A model generated the notes under the pieces. The model did not search any database and was not told the origin of the DNA. It worked only from the letters and a program-made list of their open reading frames with translations. Shown one piece after another: positions 1 to 8,376 of a stretch of 64,000 bases of DNA (position 1 is its first letter; each line of letters opens with the position of its first letter). Position numbers and translations under genes: made by a program. Source of the stretch: Chitinophagales bacterium (GTDB lineage: Bacteria > Bacteroidota > Bacteroidia > Chitinophagales > UBA10324). The stretch lies in contig JACDDS010000005.1 in the NCBI GenBank assembly GCA_013816805.1, forward strand, positions 62,001-126,000, given 5' to 3'.

Positions 1-32
1 CCGAATAGTTTTTCTTTTGTGATTGTATCCAT
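1..32 (-). CDS. 5' end of a gene cut by the window edge, unknown product
   Basis: Only ten codons are present (MDTITKEKLF), running off the left edge, so no family can be named. An ATG at position 32 is preceded on the minus strand by a Bacteroidota-type -7 box (TAGCTTTG) ending about 10 bases upstream. That is the main reason to believe the start. It would lie downstream of, and in the same orientation as, the M49 peptidase gene, with its own promoter. Confidence 0.35.
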   Translation of the reverse strand, partial: MDTITKEKLF

Positions 33-42
33 GAGCAGAAGA

Positions 43-50
43 CAAAGCTA
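43..50 (-). promoter_or_regulatory. Possible -7 promoter box (TAGCTTTG)
   Basis: Read on the minus strand this matches the Bacteroidota -7 consensus TAnnTTTG. It sits just upstream of the ATG at position 32. I see no clear -33 TTG element, so the call rests on this one box. Confidence 0.35.
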
Positions 51-80
51 AGAAATGGCGAGAGGAATTTTGCAGCCGTT

Positions 81-98
81 GTCGGTCCCTTGACCGAC
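81..98. repeat. Short GC-rich inverted repeat
   Basis: Seven-base arms GTCGGTC and GACCGAC enclose a CCTT loop, in the gap after the M49 peptidase stop codon. It may help end transcription of that gene, but no T-run follows on the minus strand, so it is not a standard intrinsic terminator. Confidence 0.35.
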
Positions 99-121
99 GA
101 CTACGTGCAGCTCAAAAACTT

Positions 122-2194
122 TTAATTCACTACCGGCAGAAAAGAATACTCTTTTCCATACTCGAGCATCTGCTGTGTGAAATTCATCGGGTACTCGATC
201 TTAACATCGCTAACAGAGTTACCATTCATTACAGGAACTAATTTAGGCTGTATGAATCCCCGGTAAGGTGCTATTCCTAATTTGGTATACCGGTCAAGAA
301 CCTCTTTATGTAAAGCAGGATCTACCTTCACGCCATAGTTTTCAACTAATGCGCTGCCGGCATTGTAATCGCCTTCTGATTTAATGCGCTGCACTTCGCG
401 AAGCAACTGGCCATACAGGTCGCGGAGCTTACTGTAATCGTTTATGACAAAATATGTTTTTCCATTCTTCATCACCTTTGAGATCACGTTTTCCGGTTGG
501 CCGTACTGGTAGACCCATTGCGCAATCATCTGCCGGTTGCGCATATGCGCTTCCTCAACTTGGTTCTCGTGCTCCGGCAAGCGGGTTAACTGGATCATCA
601 ATCCATTATTAATCTGGCGGTCGTACTCTGCTTTTCCTACTTCAAGAGATGGCATCACACCTATTTCAATAAGCTTTGGATCCATGATATAATATAGTGC
701 CACCAGATCGGCCCTGGCTTCTTCCAATGTATTCGAATAATTTTTAAGGGTCTCATTGAAAGAGCCAACACCCGAATTAATTTGTCCCGAACCATGTCCT
801 ATAACTTCATGCATGTCGGTATGAAGGTTATCTGCGAGCGCGCCGTATTTGGTGAGCCGGTCCTTAATGGTATCACTATAATAAAATTCTTCCAGCACAC
901 CGCTCGCCTTTCCATCTTCTGAATAAGCCTTTGTTATATTATCGATGCTTACCGATTTTGAGCCATACTCTTCCCGTATCCATTCTGCATTCGGAAGGTT
1001 GATTCCGATAGCTGTTACGGGTGCAAGATCACCTCCTTCCACCAGCACATTAATGACTTTTGCTGAAATACCTTTTACATTTTTCTTTTTATGCTGAGGC
1101 ATTATAGATGAATGATCTTCAAACCATTGAGCCTGATCACCTATAGCTTTAATCCGCTTGGTTGCTTCCAAATCTTTAATAGAAACATATGATTCCCAGC
1201 TGCCTTTATAACCCAGGGGATCGTGATAGACTTCAATAAATCCGTTTACAAAGTCAACAACTGAAGTATCTTTTGCCCATTCAATACTGTACTCATCAAA
1301 CTTCTTCAAGTCACCGGATTGATAAAACTGAATCAAGAGATCGATCACCTTTTTCTGATGTTCACTTTCTGCAAATGGCTCAGCCTTTTTCAGCCAGTAA
1401 ATAATTTTTTCAATAGCTGGTGAATACATGCCACCTTCTTTCCATTGCTTCTCCTGGAACTCGTTACTTTCCTTCAGCAACTTGGTATTTAATCCGAATG
1501 AAGGCGGCTCCGGCGATTTATTTGCCGCCATCTTCGAATAAAAATCTGAAGCTTCTTTCTGAGTTACATCTTCATAAAAGTTGACAGCACTCGTCTGTAC
1601 AAAATCACTGTTTGGATCGAGGTTGGTTCTTTTAGGAGCTACCTTAGGATCAAAAATTATTGAAACAATATTTTTTATAAAATCGTCTGCAGACTGTCCT
1701 ATTATTACAGGTAACAATGATTTATCACATTTTTTCAGCTGTTCTTTAAACCACACTTCGCTGCATTCGGGAATAAATTTATTGCTGGAATAGTGATGAT
1801 GGATTCCATTGGAAAACCAGACCCGCTTGGTATAAATCATAAACTTTGTCCAATCACCTGAAGTAGTATCGGCTTTTCCGGAATTGATAATGGCTTCCAG
1901 AGTCTTGCGCACCATTAAATTATCTTTATACAGCTGATCATAAAAGATATCACGGCCGGAAAGTGCCGCTTCATATAAATAATAGCAAAGGGTTTTTTGT
2001 TTTAACGATAGCTGGTCAAAGCCTGGAACCTGGTATCGCAATACGCGCAGGTCTGCAAATTGCTCCGTAAAAACAGGGAAGTCTTTGGTATTTGAAAAAG
2101 GCAATGATTCTTCTTGTTTTAAAACCGCTTGACGATTGCTGATCACAGGGAAAAGAGTTGCCATAGAAAAAATTGTAAAGTAGAGGATATTCAT
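122..2194 (-). CDS. Dipeptidyl-peptidase III-like metallopeptidase (family M49)
   Basis: Zinc metallopeptidase of family M49, which removes dipeptides from the N-terminus of short peptides. The two family motifs are visible: the zinc site HEVIGH at about residues 462-467, followed by GSG, and the second zinc/catalytic motif EEARAD at about 491-496 (EECRAD-like in the family). The length, 690 residues, is normal for M49. The N-terminus is short and hydrophobic (MNILYFTIFSMATLFPV), which suggests a weak signal peptide and periplasmic location; no lipobox Cys is present. The ATG at 2194 is supported by a TATCTTTG box about 23 bases upstream. It is a single-gene unit, separated from the upstream sulfotransferase gene by a terminator hairpin. 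Family assignment is secure; export is inferred. Confidence 0.9.
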   Translation of the reverse strand: MNILYFTIFSMATLFPVISNRQAVLKQEESLPFSNTKDFPVFTEQFADLRVLRYQVPGFDQLSLKQKTLCYYLYEAALSGRDIFYDQLYKDNLMVRKTLEAIINSGKADTTSGDWTKFMIYTKRVWFSNGIHHHYSSNKFIPECSEVWFKEQLKKCDKSLLPVIIGQSADDFIKNIVSIIFDPKVAPKRTNLDPNSDFVQTSAVNFYEDVTQKEASDFYSKMAANKSPEPPSFGLNTKLLKESNEFQEKQWKEGGMYSPAIEKIIYWLKKAEPFAESEHQKKVIDLLIQFYQSGDLKKFDEYSIEWAKDTSVVDFVNGFIEVYHDPLGYKGSWESYVSIKDLEATKRIKAIGDQAQWFEDHSSIMPQHKKKNVKGISAKVINVLVEGGDLAPVTAIGINLPNAEWIREEYGSKSVSIDNITKAYSEDGKASGVLEEFYYSDTIKDRLTKYGALADNLHTDMHEVIGHGSGQINSGVGSFNETLKNYSNTLEEARADLVALYYIMDPKLIEIGVMPSLEVGKAEYDRQINNGLMIQLTRLPEHENQVEEAHMRNRQMIAQWVYQYGQPENVISKVMKNGKTYFVINDYSKLRDLYGQLLREVQRIKSEGDYNAGSALVENYGVKVDPALHKEVLDRYTKLGIAPYRGFIQPKLVPVMNGNSVSDVKIEYPMNFTQQMLEYGKEYSFLPVVN

Positions 2195-2216
2195 GCATGC
2201 TAATTATGGATGTAAG

Positions 2217-2224
2217 CAAAGATA
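2217..2224 (-). promoter_or_regulatory. -7 promoter box for the M49 peptidase gene
   Basis: TATCTTTG on the minus strand is an exact TAnnTTTG match, about 23 bases before the ATG at 2194. No convincing TTTG element is found about 20 bases further upstream. Confidence 0.5.
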
Positions 2225-2244
2225 TAAGATAACATAAAAGTAAA

Positions 2245-2283
2245 AACTGAATTCAGGGTATAAAACATACCACGAATTCAGTT
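2245..2283 (-). terminator. Rho-independent terminator of the arylsulfotransferase-like gene
   Basis: Ten-base arms AACTGAATTC and GAATTCAGTT, with an inner GGTAT/ATACC stem and an AAAAC-type loop, form a long hairpin. On the minus strand it is followed by a T-rich tract (TTTTTACTTTT). It lies 90 bases after the stop codon of the sulfotransferase gene and just before the promoter of the next gene, as expected for an intrinsic terminator. Confidence 0.7.
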
Positions 2284-2372
2284 CAATTACCTCTGAAGGA
2301 ATTGTTATCCTAAAATTATCCGATCATTCTTCCTGATTATAGGTATCTGCTAATTAAATGAATCACAACAAG

Positions 2373-4460
2373 TCACTCTTTCATAAATTTTGTTTCCATA
2401 TGTTCGCTTTCAGAAACTATGCGAATTAAATAGGAGCCTTTATTTAATAATTCTACATTAAGTTTATATTCATTCGTTCCATCATTAGGCATTATTGTTT
2501 TTTCAATAATAATTTGCGCCATCAGATTAAGTATCTGAATCTTACTTTGCTTTTGATTTTTATTATTAGCAATCCAATGCAGTGTAATGGCGGAAGTTAC
2601 CGGATTTGGATAGATTTCTAAAGTTGCCTTACTATTAAGCGAACCATCTTCCAGTTTAGCAGCATCCGTTGTAAAGGTATTAATAGCTGTATAATTAGAC
2701 TGTTCGGTACCTTTCTTATTACACCATGTTTGAATGTTCCAATCAAATTTTTTGCCCGGTGTTAAGTTCATTAATGTATAAGATGTGGCAGAGGAGGAAA
2801 CTTTCACTCCGTGCCAGTTTACCGTTCCGTGCTTACGGTATTGCAGGTAGTATTTAACGGCTCCTGTCGAAGCATTCCAGTTTAATTTAGCAGAAGTGCT
2901 TGTAATATGGGTTGCTTTAAGAGAAGAATTACTGGGTCTGGCGCATGGATCCCATGAATATCTTGAAGAGCGATAAATGCCATCTGAGTTTTCGTATTGC
3001 AATTCCCATTGTATAACGTTACTCGCGTCTACTTCAGTGATATTTGGAAACTCACCGGTAAGAGGTATAAATCCCCAATCGATAAGCGTGTTGCCATTAT
3101 CAAGGCGCTGAACACTACCTGTGGCAGTGCTTGCCAAATCTTTACCATTAATCAGCGGATGAGCATAAGACCATACCAGCTTCGCTTTTTTATGCACCTC
3201 ATCTAACTGATACTCCTTTGCGTAGCTGGTATTTGGTGTACCGTAGTTATTATTATCGTATAAAGTAATATTCCCATTCGCTATCCGGCGTGCATCATGC
3301 TGATAGTTAAATTGTGCAGGGTCATTTGTAAATGTGAATTGATTTTTAACACCGCCCCATCTCCAGATAAAGTCACCTGTATTGATATCAATCTTATTCA
3401 CCTGATCCAGGTGACGACTGGATACTATGAGATTACCATCGGTATCCACTTCAATGGAATTCATGTGCACAGGCTCAATTTGCCCATTGGTCAGGTTTTC
3501 GTGAGGCGCCTCAGTAATATCAATATAATCAGCGCTATTCCACTCAAACAGCAGATTGTCCGCCTTATCGAATTCCTGAATTACATTCCAGGTTACCTGA
3601 GCATTAGGCTGACCACCATAGGTAGTCAGGTCCATAATTTCAACATCAAAACCAATTAAAAAATAGTGACCGTCGGGAAAAATCTGTAATTCATGAAGAT
3701 CTGTGCTGTATCCATTCACAGCTACAAACGTATCTATTCTAAGGTAGTTGGAATCATACATCAAAAAACTGTTTGTATCACTGTCATCATAGGCAGTTAA
3801 ATACCCATTATGATTTATAGTCCAGCCAGATCCTGTTGTTGGTGAGGTACGTTCATAAACTGAATCACCGTTGCTTTTTATAATCCACATTTTTTGTTCA
3901 GCGAGCCCTCTGTTATTGCTTAAAAAGACTTGACCAGGCGCAGGATTTTTATTGGTCCAGATTGAGTAATCGGAAGGGTTGCTTCTGCTGTTTACTGACT
4001 GATTTTCCGAAAAACTGACCACATTATTAGTTTCATATTGCGCCTTTAATAAAGCAGCAGAAATCAGTTGCTCTTCCTGATCGGTATACTGCCTATGGAT
4101 AGAAAAAACATAAGAGAAACCGGAATATAATTCTCCATTTAACTTTTGAATCCCAGGCTTTACGTTAACATATACTGTTTCTCCAAAAGTAAATGGATCG
4201 CTGGGTTTGAGGTTTATAGTTTTACCATCTGTCGCTAATGTCATCATAAAGGCGTGATTACCGCTAAGGGATCCGGTAATTGAAAAATACCGCGGTGATA
4301 ATGCTTTGGTATTAAGTAATTCACCAGGTCTTATAATAACATTCCTGTCCGGATTCTGCATCTTTGAGCCTGGAAATGGTGAAACAAATTGCATTTGGGC
4401 CATAGCACAAAAACTGGGAATAACTAAGGAAAGAAAAAAGAGTAAAAATCTGATTTTCAT
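2373..4460 (-). CDS. Secreted arylsulfotransferase-like (ASST) protein with T9SS sorting domain
   Basis: Signal peptide at residues 1-21 (hydrophobic, ending SFCAMAQ), an Ig-like N-terminal part, then a beta-propeller of the arylsulfotransferase type at roughly 150-500, with the family's PVHMNSIEVDTDGNLIVS and FIWRWGG segments and an HDARR segment. A fibronectin type III domain follows at about 505-595. The C-terminus from about 610 is a type IX secretion sorting domain (EIYPNPV, then KGSYLIRIVSE and KFMKE at the end). ASST enzymes move sulfate between phenols; whether this one is catalytic cannot be told from sequence alone. The protein should cross the outer membrane and be released or anchored by T9SS. 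It is monocistronic, with its own -7 box and terminator. Confidence 0.85.
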   Translation of the reverse strand: MKIRFLLFFLSLVIPSFCAMAQMQFVSPFPGSKMQNPDRNVIIRPGELLNTKALSPRYFSITGSLSGNHAFMMTLATDGKTINLKPSDPFTFGETVYVNVKPGIQKLNGELYSGFSYVFSIHRQYTDQEEQLISAALLKAQYETNNVVSFSENQSVNSRSNPSDYSIWTNKNPAPGQVFLSNNRGLAEQKMWIIKSNGDSVYERTSPTTGSGWTINHNGYLTAYDDSDTNSFLMYDSNYLRIDTFVAVNGYSTDLHELQIFPDGHYFLIGFDVEIMDLTTYGGQPNAQVTWNVIQEFDKADNLLFEWNSADYIDITEAPHENLTNGQIEPVHMNSIEVDTDGNLIVSSRHLDQVNKIDINTGDFIWRWGGVKNQFTFTNDPAQFNYQHDARRIANGNITLYDNNNYGTPNTSYAKEYQLDEVHKKAKLVWSYAHPLINGKDLASTATGSVQRLDNGNTLIDWGFIPLTGEFPNITEVDASNVIQWELQYENSDGIYRSSRYSWDPCARPSNSSLKATHITSTSAKLNWNASTGAVKYYLQYRKHGTVNWHGVKVSSSATSYTLMNLTPGKKFDWNIQTWCNKKGTEQSNYTAINTFTTDAAKLEDGSLNSKATLEIYPNPVTSAITLHWIANNKNQKQSKIQILNLMAQIIIEKTIMPNDGTNEYKLNVELLNKGSYLIRIVSESEHMETKFMKE

Positions 4461-4480
4461 GAATTGAAATTTTAGTCTTA

Positions 4481-4488
4481 CAAATATA
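4481..4488 (-). promoter_or_regulatory. -7 promoter box for the ASST-like gene
   Basis: TATATTTG on the minus strand matches TAnnTTTG, about 20 bases upstream of the ATG at 4460. No clear -33 TTTG is seen. Confidence 0.45.
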
Positions 4489-4554
4489 ATTCCTGTACTG
4501 AAATGAACAGATGCAACATCACGGTACAGGTTAAATCAAACATTGATCTGTTGA

Positions 4555-4803
4555 ATGGCTTTACCAGTTAATAAAGCTGGCTTTGCAAAAGTGAAAGAAA
4601 CAATATGCTGTAATAATAGTTCAATTATAGTCACTCTGGATAAAGGAGGAAATGGTGCTTCTGTTTTTAATTCATGTAAAAAAAACCTTTATACAGAATT
4701 GATATTGGTTGATAATTACAATGACATTAATGAGATAAGAAGGTTTAATCCAGGAATGGAGAAACTTTCTTTATTCAATCTGCAAACTCAATTTCGGTCT
4801 TAA
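4555..4803 (+). CDS. Hypothetical small protein (82 residues), doubtful
   Basis: An open frame with an ATG start fills most of the gap between the ASST-like gene and clpS. Codon choice looks coding-like and the sequence is not low complexity. I recognise no domain, signal peptide or membrane segment; it has three Cys and an acidic middle ([13 protein letters not shown]). Its last 29 bases overlap the 3' end of clpS on the other strand. I see no promoter box or ribosome binding site. It may be a real orphan, a remnant of a larger gene, or chance. Confidence 0.35.
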   Translation: MALPVNKAGFAKVKETICCNNSSIIVTLDKGGNGASVFNSCKKNLYTELILVDNYNDINEIRRFNPGMEKLSLFNLQTQFRS

Positions 4804-5056
4804 GATTTATTTCTTCCAGAATGGCGCTTACACTCAGGCACTCCTCCATAGGACCTTCGTAAACATTACATTTCCCTGTTTCATGCACCGTCCACGCAAA
4901 TTTTTCGGCTTGCTTAATTGAACACTTAATAGCACGAATAAGCTGTTTTATTACTTCATCAAAGGTGTGCCAGTCATCATTAAATAGTATTACCCTTCCC
5001 GCCCCGGTAGTATCTGTATCAGAAGTTTTAACCCGTTCTAAAGTTTCTGTTGACAT
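4775..5056 (-). CDS. clpS: ATP-dependent Clp protease adaptor ClpS
   Basis: Adaptor that hands N-degron substrates to the ClpAP (or ClpCP) protease. The 93-residue protein has the whole ClpS core: [14 protein letters not shown] at about 22-35, where the NDD motif forms part of the N-degron pocket, then the helix with [14 protein letters not shown] and the final [15 protein letters not shown] segment. The first 18 residues are Thr/Asp/Glu-rich and flexible, as is usual. It is divergent from the APC permease gene, with about 90 bases between starts. No Clp ATPase gene is present in the window. Confidence 0.93.
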   Translation of the reverse strand: MSTETLERVKTSDTDTTGAGRVILFNDDWHTFDEVIKQLIRAIKCSIKQAEKFAWTVHETGKCNVYEGPMEECLSVSAILEEINLKTEIEFAD

Positions 5057-5095
5057 ATTCAGGAAGTGAATTTAAAAAAATCCTGAATAGCGATG

Positions 5096-5103
5096 TACGT
5101 TTG
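5096..5103 (+). promoter_or_regulatory. -7 promoter box for the APC permease gene
   Basis: TACGTTTG matches TAnnTTTG and lies about 45 bases before the ATG. The expected -33 TTTG is not evident, so confidence is moderate. Confidence 0.4.
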
Positions 5104-5147
5104 TAAATTAAACCAGGATACATACATTTAAACACAACCTTTTTTTT

Positions 5148-6605
5148 ATGGAAGACCAGCAAAGTGGATTCAGAAAAGAGATCCGGCTGCTTGATGGGGT
5201 AATGCTGGTAGCAGGAACCATGATCGGCTCCGGTATTTTTATTGTAAGCGCAGATATTGCCCGGAATGTGGGCTCCTCTGGTTATTTATTACTGGTGTGG
5301 GCTCTTTCAGGATTGCTTACGATAATTGCAGCGCTGAGCTATGGTGAGTTAACCAGCATGATGCCCAAAGCAGGCGGACAATATATTTTTCTTCGGGAAG
5401 CATATAATCCGCTTATTGCTTTTTTATATGGATGGACGTTATTCCTGGTTATACAAACCGGGACAATAGCTGCAGTGGGAGTGGCTTTTGCTAAATTCAC
5501 AGGCGTATTTATTCCCTTTTTCAGTCCGCAAAATATAGTTGCAGACTTAGGTATTCTGAAGATAAATACACAGGAGTTGCTGGCAATCTGCATAATCATT
5601 CTTCTTTCCTACATTAATATTCGCGGTGTAAAAAATGGAAAGATTATTCAAACATTTTTTGGCAGTACCAAAATTCTGGCATTGTTTGCCTTAATTGCTA
5701 TTGGAATATTTATACATGATGCCGCGGCAACAAGCTCAAATTTCGGCGCTCAGGCATGGGATGCAAAGAGAACGATTGTTGACAATGGCATATTAATGAA
5801 CCGGGAAGCTTTATCGGGTTGGGCGTTAATAGTGGCAATAGGTTCAGCAATGGTAGGAAGTATGTTTGCGATGGATGCGTGGAATAATATCACTTTCGCG
5901 GGGGAAGAAGTGGTAAATGCAAAAAAGACCATTCCCGTAAGCATGGCGATTGGCACCATGATGGTTACCTTAATATACATGCTTGTAAATGTGGTTTATC
6001 TCACAAACATTCCTCTGGAAGGTAAGCCGGACGGATTAGTTGACTTTGCAAGGGGAATTCAGTTCGCAACCAATGACCGCGTAGGCGTTGTGGCTGCGGA
6101 CGTGATGAGCGGCCACACGGCTGTATTGATTATTGCGGGTTTAATTATGATATCTACCTTCAGCTGCCTGAATGGGTGTATTCTTTCCGGTGCCCGTGTG
6201 TACTTTAAAATGGCGGATGACAAGCTATTCTTTAAAAGCATGTCACGTCTGAATTCAAAAGGTGTACCTGCAGTGGCGTTGATCTTCCAGGCAGTTTGGG
6301 CATCGCTGCTTTGTTTAAGCGGAACTTACAACCAGCTTCTGGATTATGTGGTCTTCGCCGTACTGCTGTTTTACCTGCTATCCATTGCAGGTATTTTTAT
6401 CCTTCGGAAGAAAATGCCAAATGCTGAACGTCCTTATAAAGCATTCGGCTTTCCTGTATTGCCTGGTATTTATCTTGTGTTGGTGACATTAATTTGTTCT
6501 ATTCTTCTTATCTATAAAACCAGCACCGCGGGATGGGGTCTTGTTATCGTTCTGGCAGGTATTCCAATATATTTTATTCTTAAAAGTACCCGCAAACAAT
6601 TTTAG
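5148..6605 (+). CDS. APC-superfamily amino acid permease
   Basis: Inner-membrane amino acid transporter or exchanger of the amino acid-polyamine-organocation superfamily. The 485 residues hold about 12 hydrophobic helices. The first carries the family's unwound substrate-binding motif (GTMIGSGIFI at about 24-33), and helix 3 carries the conserved PKAGGQYIFLREAY segment typical of LAT/serine-threonine exchanger relatives. The substrate cannot be fixed from sequence. It is a single-gene unit, convergent with the anti-sigma gene downstream with a 30-base gap. Confidence 0.9.
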   Translation: MEDQQSGFRKEIRLLDGVMLVAGTMIGSGIFIVSADIARNVGSSGYLLLVWALSGLLTIIAALSYGELTSMMPKAGGQYIFLREAYNPLIAFLYGWTLFLVIQTGTIAAVGVAFAKFTGVFIPFFSPQNIVADLGILKINTQELLAICIIILLSYINIRGVKNGKIIQTFFGSTKILALFALIAIGIFIHDAAATSSNFGAQAWDAKRTIVDNGILMNREALSGWALIVAIGSAMVGSMFAMDAWNNITFAGEEVVNAKKTIPVSMAIGTMMVTLIYMLVNVVYLTNIPLEGKPDGLVDFARGIQFATNDRVGVVAADVMSGHTAVLIIAGLIMISTFSCLNGCILSGARVYFKMADDKLFFKSMSRLNSKGVPAVALIFQAVWASLLCLSGTYNQLLDYVVFAVLLFYLLSIAGIFILRKKMPNAERPYKAFGFPVLPGIYLVLVTLICSILLIYKTSTAGWGLVIVLAGIPIYFILKSTRKQF

Positions 6606-6635
6606 CTACCATGCATTAAGGCTGAGCCTGGATAA

Positions 6636-7499
6636 TCATTTCAACTGATTTAATAAATTTTCAGCCTGAAGTTTAAAATTTCCATTAAGACCGATTATTT
6701 TTTTTAATTTTTCCATTGAAGTAACCTTCTCGTTTTTATAATTATATGCAAGCGCTTCATACCAGAGTGTTTGTTCATAAAAAACACTATTGACCTTTGA
6801 ATCAATTTGCACTAGTTTCTGCAAAGCACTATCTGCATTTGCTGTTGTCAGATAGCTTATTCCGCAATAAAAAGCAGCGGTTTCATTTGCACGGTCAGCT
6901 TTAAGAACAGATTCAAAAAGAGGAATAGCCTGTGCATATTTACCGCTCTTATAAAAGGTAAGTGCTTCATCTAAAAGCGCTTTTATATCTGAACCTGCAT
7001 TCTGTACTTGTATTGAAGCTTTCGGCGATAATCTAACGTCTTTTTCGTCTTTCACTGGACTTAATGGTCTTTCTGAACTATTACCTGAAGGGGGAATAAC
7101 TATTTCGAAGGGCGCAGAGTATGGCTTAAATTGTTCACTGAAAATTTTTTCATTCTGCTTTTTTATCAAATAACCAATGAACCATGCCATAATAATAATA
7201 AGTACCATGGATGAAGCAATTTGAACAATGCTCCAGAACGGCAGTATTTTAAACATTCTTTCACCAGCTCTTGGTTGAACTTTTTGCCTGATTTCTTTAA
7301 GTATGACTCTCTGTTTTGAAAAATCCCTGTTAGCCATTAACCCTTCCAGGGCATCGGATAAAAAGGGATCATCGGCAAGCCGCTCTTCAACAGATCTTTT
7401 TTCAATAATGGATACACTTCCTTCTGCATACCGAAAAAAAAGCTCTTCGGTAATTTCGGGTACTGATGACGAAAACATCTTATTGATTTTCCCCTTCAT
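6636..7499 (-). CDS. Membrane-anchored anti-sigma-like protein with TPR domain
   Basis: Its first four bases overlap the end of the ECF sigma gene, the usual arrangement for a sigma factor and its anti-sigma partner. The N-terminal 80 residues resemble the cytoplasmic anti-sigma region (ITEELFFRYAEGSVSIIEKRSVEERLADDPFLSDALEGL). One transmembrane helix lies at about 84-106 (WSIVQIASSMVLIIIMAWFIG). A Pro/Ser-rich linker then leads into a tetratricopeptide region at about 165-285 (KYAQAIPLFESVLKADR; SALQKLVQIDSK). The TPR part would lie in the periplasm and could sense or bind a partner. Assignment as anti-sigma rests on gene context and the N-terminal resemblance. Confidence 0.75.
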   Translation of the reverse strand: MKGKINKMFSSSVPEITEELFFRYAEGSVSIIEKRSVEERLADDPFLSDALEGLMANRDFSKQRVILKEIRQKVQPRAGERMFKILPFWSIVQIASSMVLIIIMAWFIGYLIKKQNEKIFSEQFKPYSAPFEIVIPPSGNSSERPLSPVKDEKDVRLSPKASIQVQNAGSDIKALLDEALTFYKSGKYAQAIPLFESVLKADRANETAAFYCGISYLTTANADSALQKLVQIDSKVNSVFYEQTLWYEALAYNYKNEKVTSMEKLKKIIGLNGNFKLQAENLLNQLK

Positions 7500-8068
7500 G
7501 ATTGCTTATTTAAGCTGATCTTTAAATTTCGTTTCCCATTTTGGATAAAGCTCTTTACCTGCTTAAACGTAAAGCCGGTTTCTTCTGTGATCTGCTCATA
7601 ACTTTTTTCCTGAATGTAAAAAAGCTCTATACAAATCCGCTGATCGGCATTCAGAGCACGTATAGCTTTATCTAATTCACTTAGCCTGGTTTCATTTACT
7701 TTATCTTCCAGATGCAGCTCCGCGTTCCATTCCATAAGGTTCACCAGATCTTCATGAAGGTCAGGTCGAAGCTCTATGCGCCGTTTATCACTCCTGAATT
7801 TCATAAGACAATGATTTTTAGCGACACTGTATAACCAGGCTTTGAAATTCTCTATGTCATGAATTTTTAAATCTTTAAGAAGCTTTTCAAAAATTTCGAT
7901 TGTTACATCTTTGCTATCCTCTTCACTGTTCAAATATTTCAGACAAACACCATACACCAGGTGTGTGTAGCGTGTGAATAGTATACCCACCAGGTGATTA
8001 TCGCCGGTTTGCTTATATTTTGAAACAAGCGATAAATCATCTAGATTTTCGAGAGAGCGGTAAGTCAA
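7496..8068 (-). CDS. ECF-type RNA polymerase sigma-70 factor
   Basis: Extracytoplasmic-function sigma factor of 190 residues. Region 2 lies at about 24-92 (LFTRYTHLVYGVCLKYL; FKAWLYSVAKNHCLMKFR) and region 4, the helix-turn-helix that reads the -35 element, lies at about 130-185 (LNADQRICIELFYIQ; YEQITEETGFTFKQVKSFI). Regions 1 and 3 are absent, as in other ECF factors. It is translationally coupled to the downstream anti-sigma/TPR gene. Its targets, often including its own operon, cannot be identified here. Confidence 0.92.
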   Translation of the reverse strand: MTYRSLENLDDLSLVSKYKQTGDNHLVGILFTRYTHLVYGVCLKYLNSEEDSKDVTIEIFEKLLKDLKIHDIENFKAWLYSVAKNHCLMKFRSDKRRIELRPDLHEDLVNLMEWNAELHLEDKVNETRLSELDKAIRALNADQRICIELFYIQEKSYEQITEETGFTFKQVKSFIQNGKRNLKISLNKQS

Positions 8069-8376
8069 AATATAAGCTATAGCTGGAAATCAGTAACCAT
8101 TATCAGATAACGCTTTAAGCTGACTGAACATATGGTGAAAAGTAAATTTTTTAGAGCATATTTAAATTACCCGGGATAAGTCTTTATTGAATCGATTTAA
8201 GTCATATTAAGAGGTGCCTGTTGCAGAAAATTTATAAGTTCCAAAAGAAATCACTTTCGCAGAATAATACAATGCCGTGAAAAATTAAATTTGTTTAGAT
8301 TTCAGAGTCTTACGCATTATTTGGTTGCAAATTGGTTGCCTCTTTTATTTATTTTCGCATTTGTAATATTTCCATT
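8069..8376. other. Divergent intergenic region between sigma and helicase genes
   Basis: About 300 bases without a supportable gene. It must hold the divergent promoters of the ECF sigma gene and the DEAD-box gene. Near the helicase end TATTTTCG resembles, but does not match, TAnnTTTG. I see no RNA gene, long palindrome or repeat. Confidence 0.5.

Noticed and set aside
3297-3659. 120-residue plus-strand frame opposite the ASST-like gene
   Set aside because: It lies fully inside a well-supported minus-strand gene and has no recognisable domain or start signal.
8332-8376. Longer N-terminus for the helicase from the TTG at 8332
   Set aside because: The added 15 residues are hydrophobic and unlike DEAD-box N-termini, and the stretch looks like promoter sequence. 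The TTG at 8377 gives the usual MTFSDFGL start.
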